From positions 1-6,781 of the forward strand of contig WFVQ01000056.1 of NCBI GenBank assembly GCA_015491585.1: a stretch of 6,781 nt of DNA, read 5' to 3'. The stretch is from Deltaproteobacteria bacterium (lineage in GTDB: Bacteria > Desulfobacterota > Dissulfuribacteria > Dissulfuribacterales > S140-46). The notes under the pieces were generated by a model. That model searched no databases, was not told the origin of the DNA, and saw only the letters and a program-made list of their open reading frames with translations. The position numbers and the translations under genes were made by a program. The first letter of the stretch is position 1; the number at the start of each line of letters is the position of its first letter. Shown piece after piece: positions 6,529-6,781 of this stretch.

Positions 6529-6781
6529 TCAGACCGTGTGAAACTGGTTTAGAAACCTGACATCGTTGTCATAGAAGAGGCGGATGTCGTTTATTCCGAA
6601 CTTGAGCATGGCGATACGTTCCATGCCGAGGCCGAAGGCAAACCCGGAGACCTGTTCTGGATCGTAGCCCACGTGTCTGAAGACCGCGGGATGGACCATC
6701 CCTGCGCCCAGCACCTCTATCCATCCAGTATGGGAACAGACCCTGCAACCACCCCCTCCGCATATGACACACTGTATGTCC
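6529..6781 (-). CDS. pheS: Phenylalanine--tRNA ligase alpha subunit (C-terminal 83 residues only)
   Basis: This is the 3' end of the catalytic alpha chain of phenylalanyl-tRNA synthetase; the gene starts beyond the right edge of the window. The visible part contains the class II motif 3 region: LGAGMVHPAVFRHVGYD followed by SGFAFGLGMERIAMLKFGINDIR, whose G-x-G-x-E-R core holds the ATP-binding arginine. The chain ends RFLNQFHTV. Just before motif 3 is a four-cysteine cluster, C-x2-C-x4-C-x2-C (CVICGGGGCRVC), followed by TGWIEVLG. This cluster, likely able to bind zinc, occurs in many bacterial PheS proteins and is not an anomaly. The stop TGA lies 5 bp before pheT, as expected for a co-transcribed subunit pair. 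The promoter and any attenuator or T-box controlling the operon would lie outside the window. Confidence 0.98.
   Translation of the reverse strand, partial: DIQCVICGGGGCRVCSHTGWIEVLGAGMVHPAVFRHVGYDPEQVSGFAFGLGMERIAMLKFGINDIRLFYDNDVRFLNQFHTV

Noticed and set aside
5936..6541. A 201-codon open frame on the plus strand
   Set aside because: It is antisense to the tRNA-binding part of pheT, and no recognisable protein motif was seen in it.
1..6781. Search for a mobile element, toxin-antitoxin pair, defence system or other undescribed system
   Set aside because: Nearly every base is accounted for by intact housekeeping genes in one direction. No transposase, integrase, direct repeats, att-like site or abrupt composition change was seen.

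Overview
This 6.8 kb window is a densely packed block of bacterial housekeeping genes, all transcribed leftward on the minus strand. In transcription order (right to left) it holds: the 3' end of pheS; pheT; a small IHF/HU-type DNA-bending protein (ihfA-like); a short MerR-family regulator; a chorismate mutase/prephenate dehydratase (pheA); a small exported methionine-rich protein of unknown function; and most of an FtsK/SpoIIIE-type DNA translocase, which runs off the left edge. I see no RNA gene, mobile element, CRISPR array, long repeat or convincing terminator. No stretch above 20 bases lies outside the called genes.

Organism. The base composition is moderately GC-rich, and AGG (Arg) and ATA (Ile) codons are used freely, which does not look like an enteric bacterium. 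The order pheS-pheT-ihfA-merR is, from general knowledge, characteristic of Desulfobacterota and other former delta-proteobacteria. I therefore infer a lineage of that type, with moderate confidence; 16S rRNA or marker-gene placement would be needed to confirm it.

Layout. The junctions are: pheS to pheT, a 5 bp gap; pheT to ihfA, a 1 bp overlap (TGATG); ihfA to merR, a 44 bp overlap; merR to pheA, a 4 bp overlap (ATGA); pheA to the exported protein, a 19 bp gap; exported protein to ftsK, a 7 bp overlap with a GTG start. This looks like one operon with translational coupling, whose promoter lies outside the window beyond pheS.

How the genes fit together. PheS and PheT form the phenylalanyl-tRNA synthetase. 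PheA makes phenylpyruvate, the immediate precursor of phenylalanine, and carries an ACT domain of the kind that senses phenylalanine. Phenylalanine synthesis and its loading onto tRNA are thus placed in one transcript. The IHF-like and MerR-like proteins may act as regulators or nucleoid proteins. FtsK is the septal DNA pump for chromosome segregation, and the exported protein before it has no recognised role. I did not find a clearly new biological system. The least explained gene is the methionine-rich exported protein at 1895-2422.
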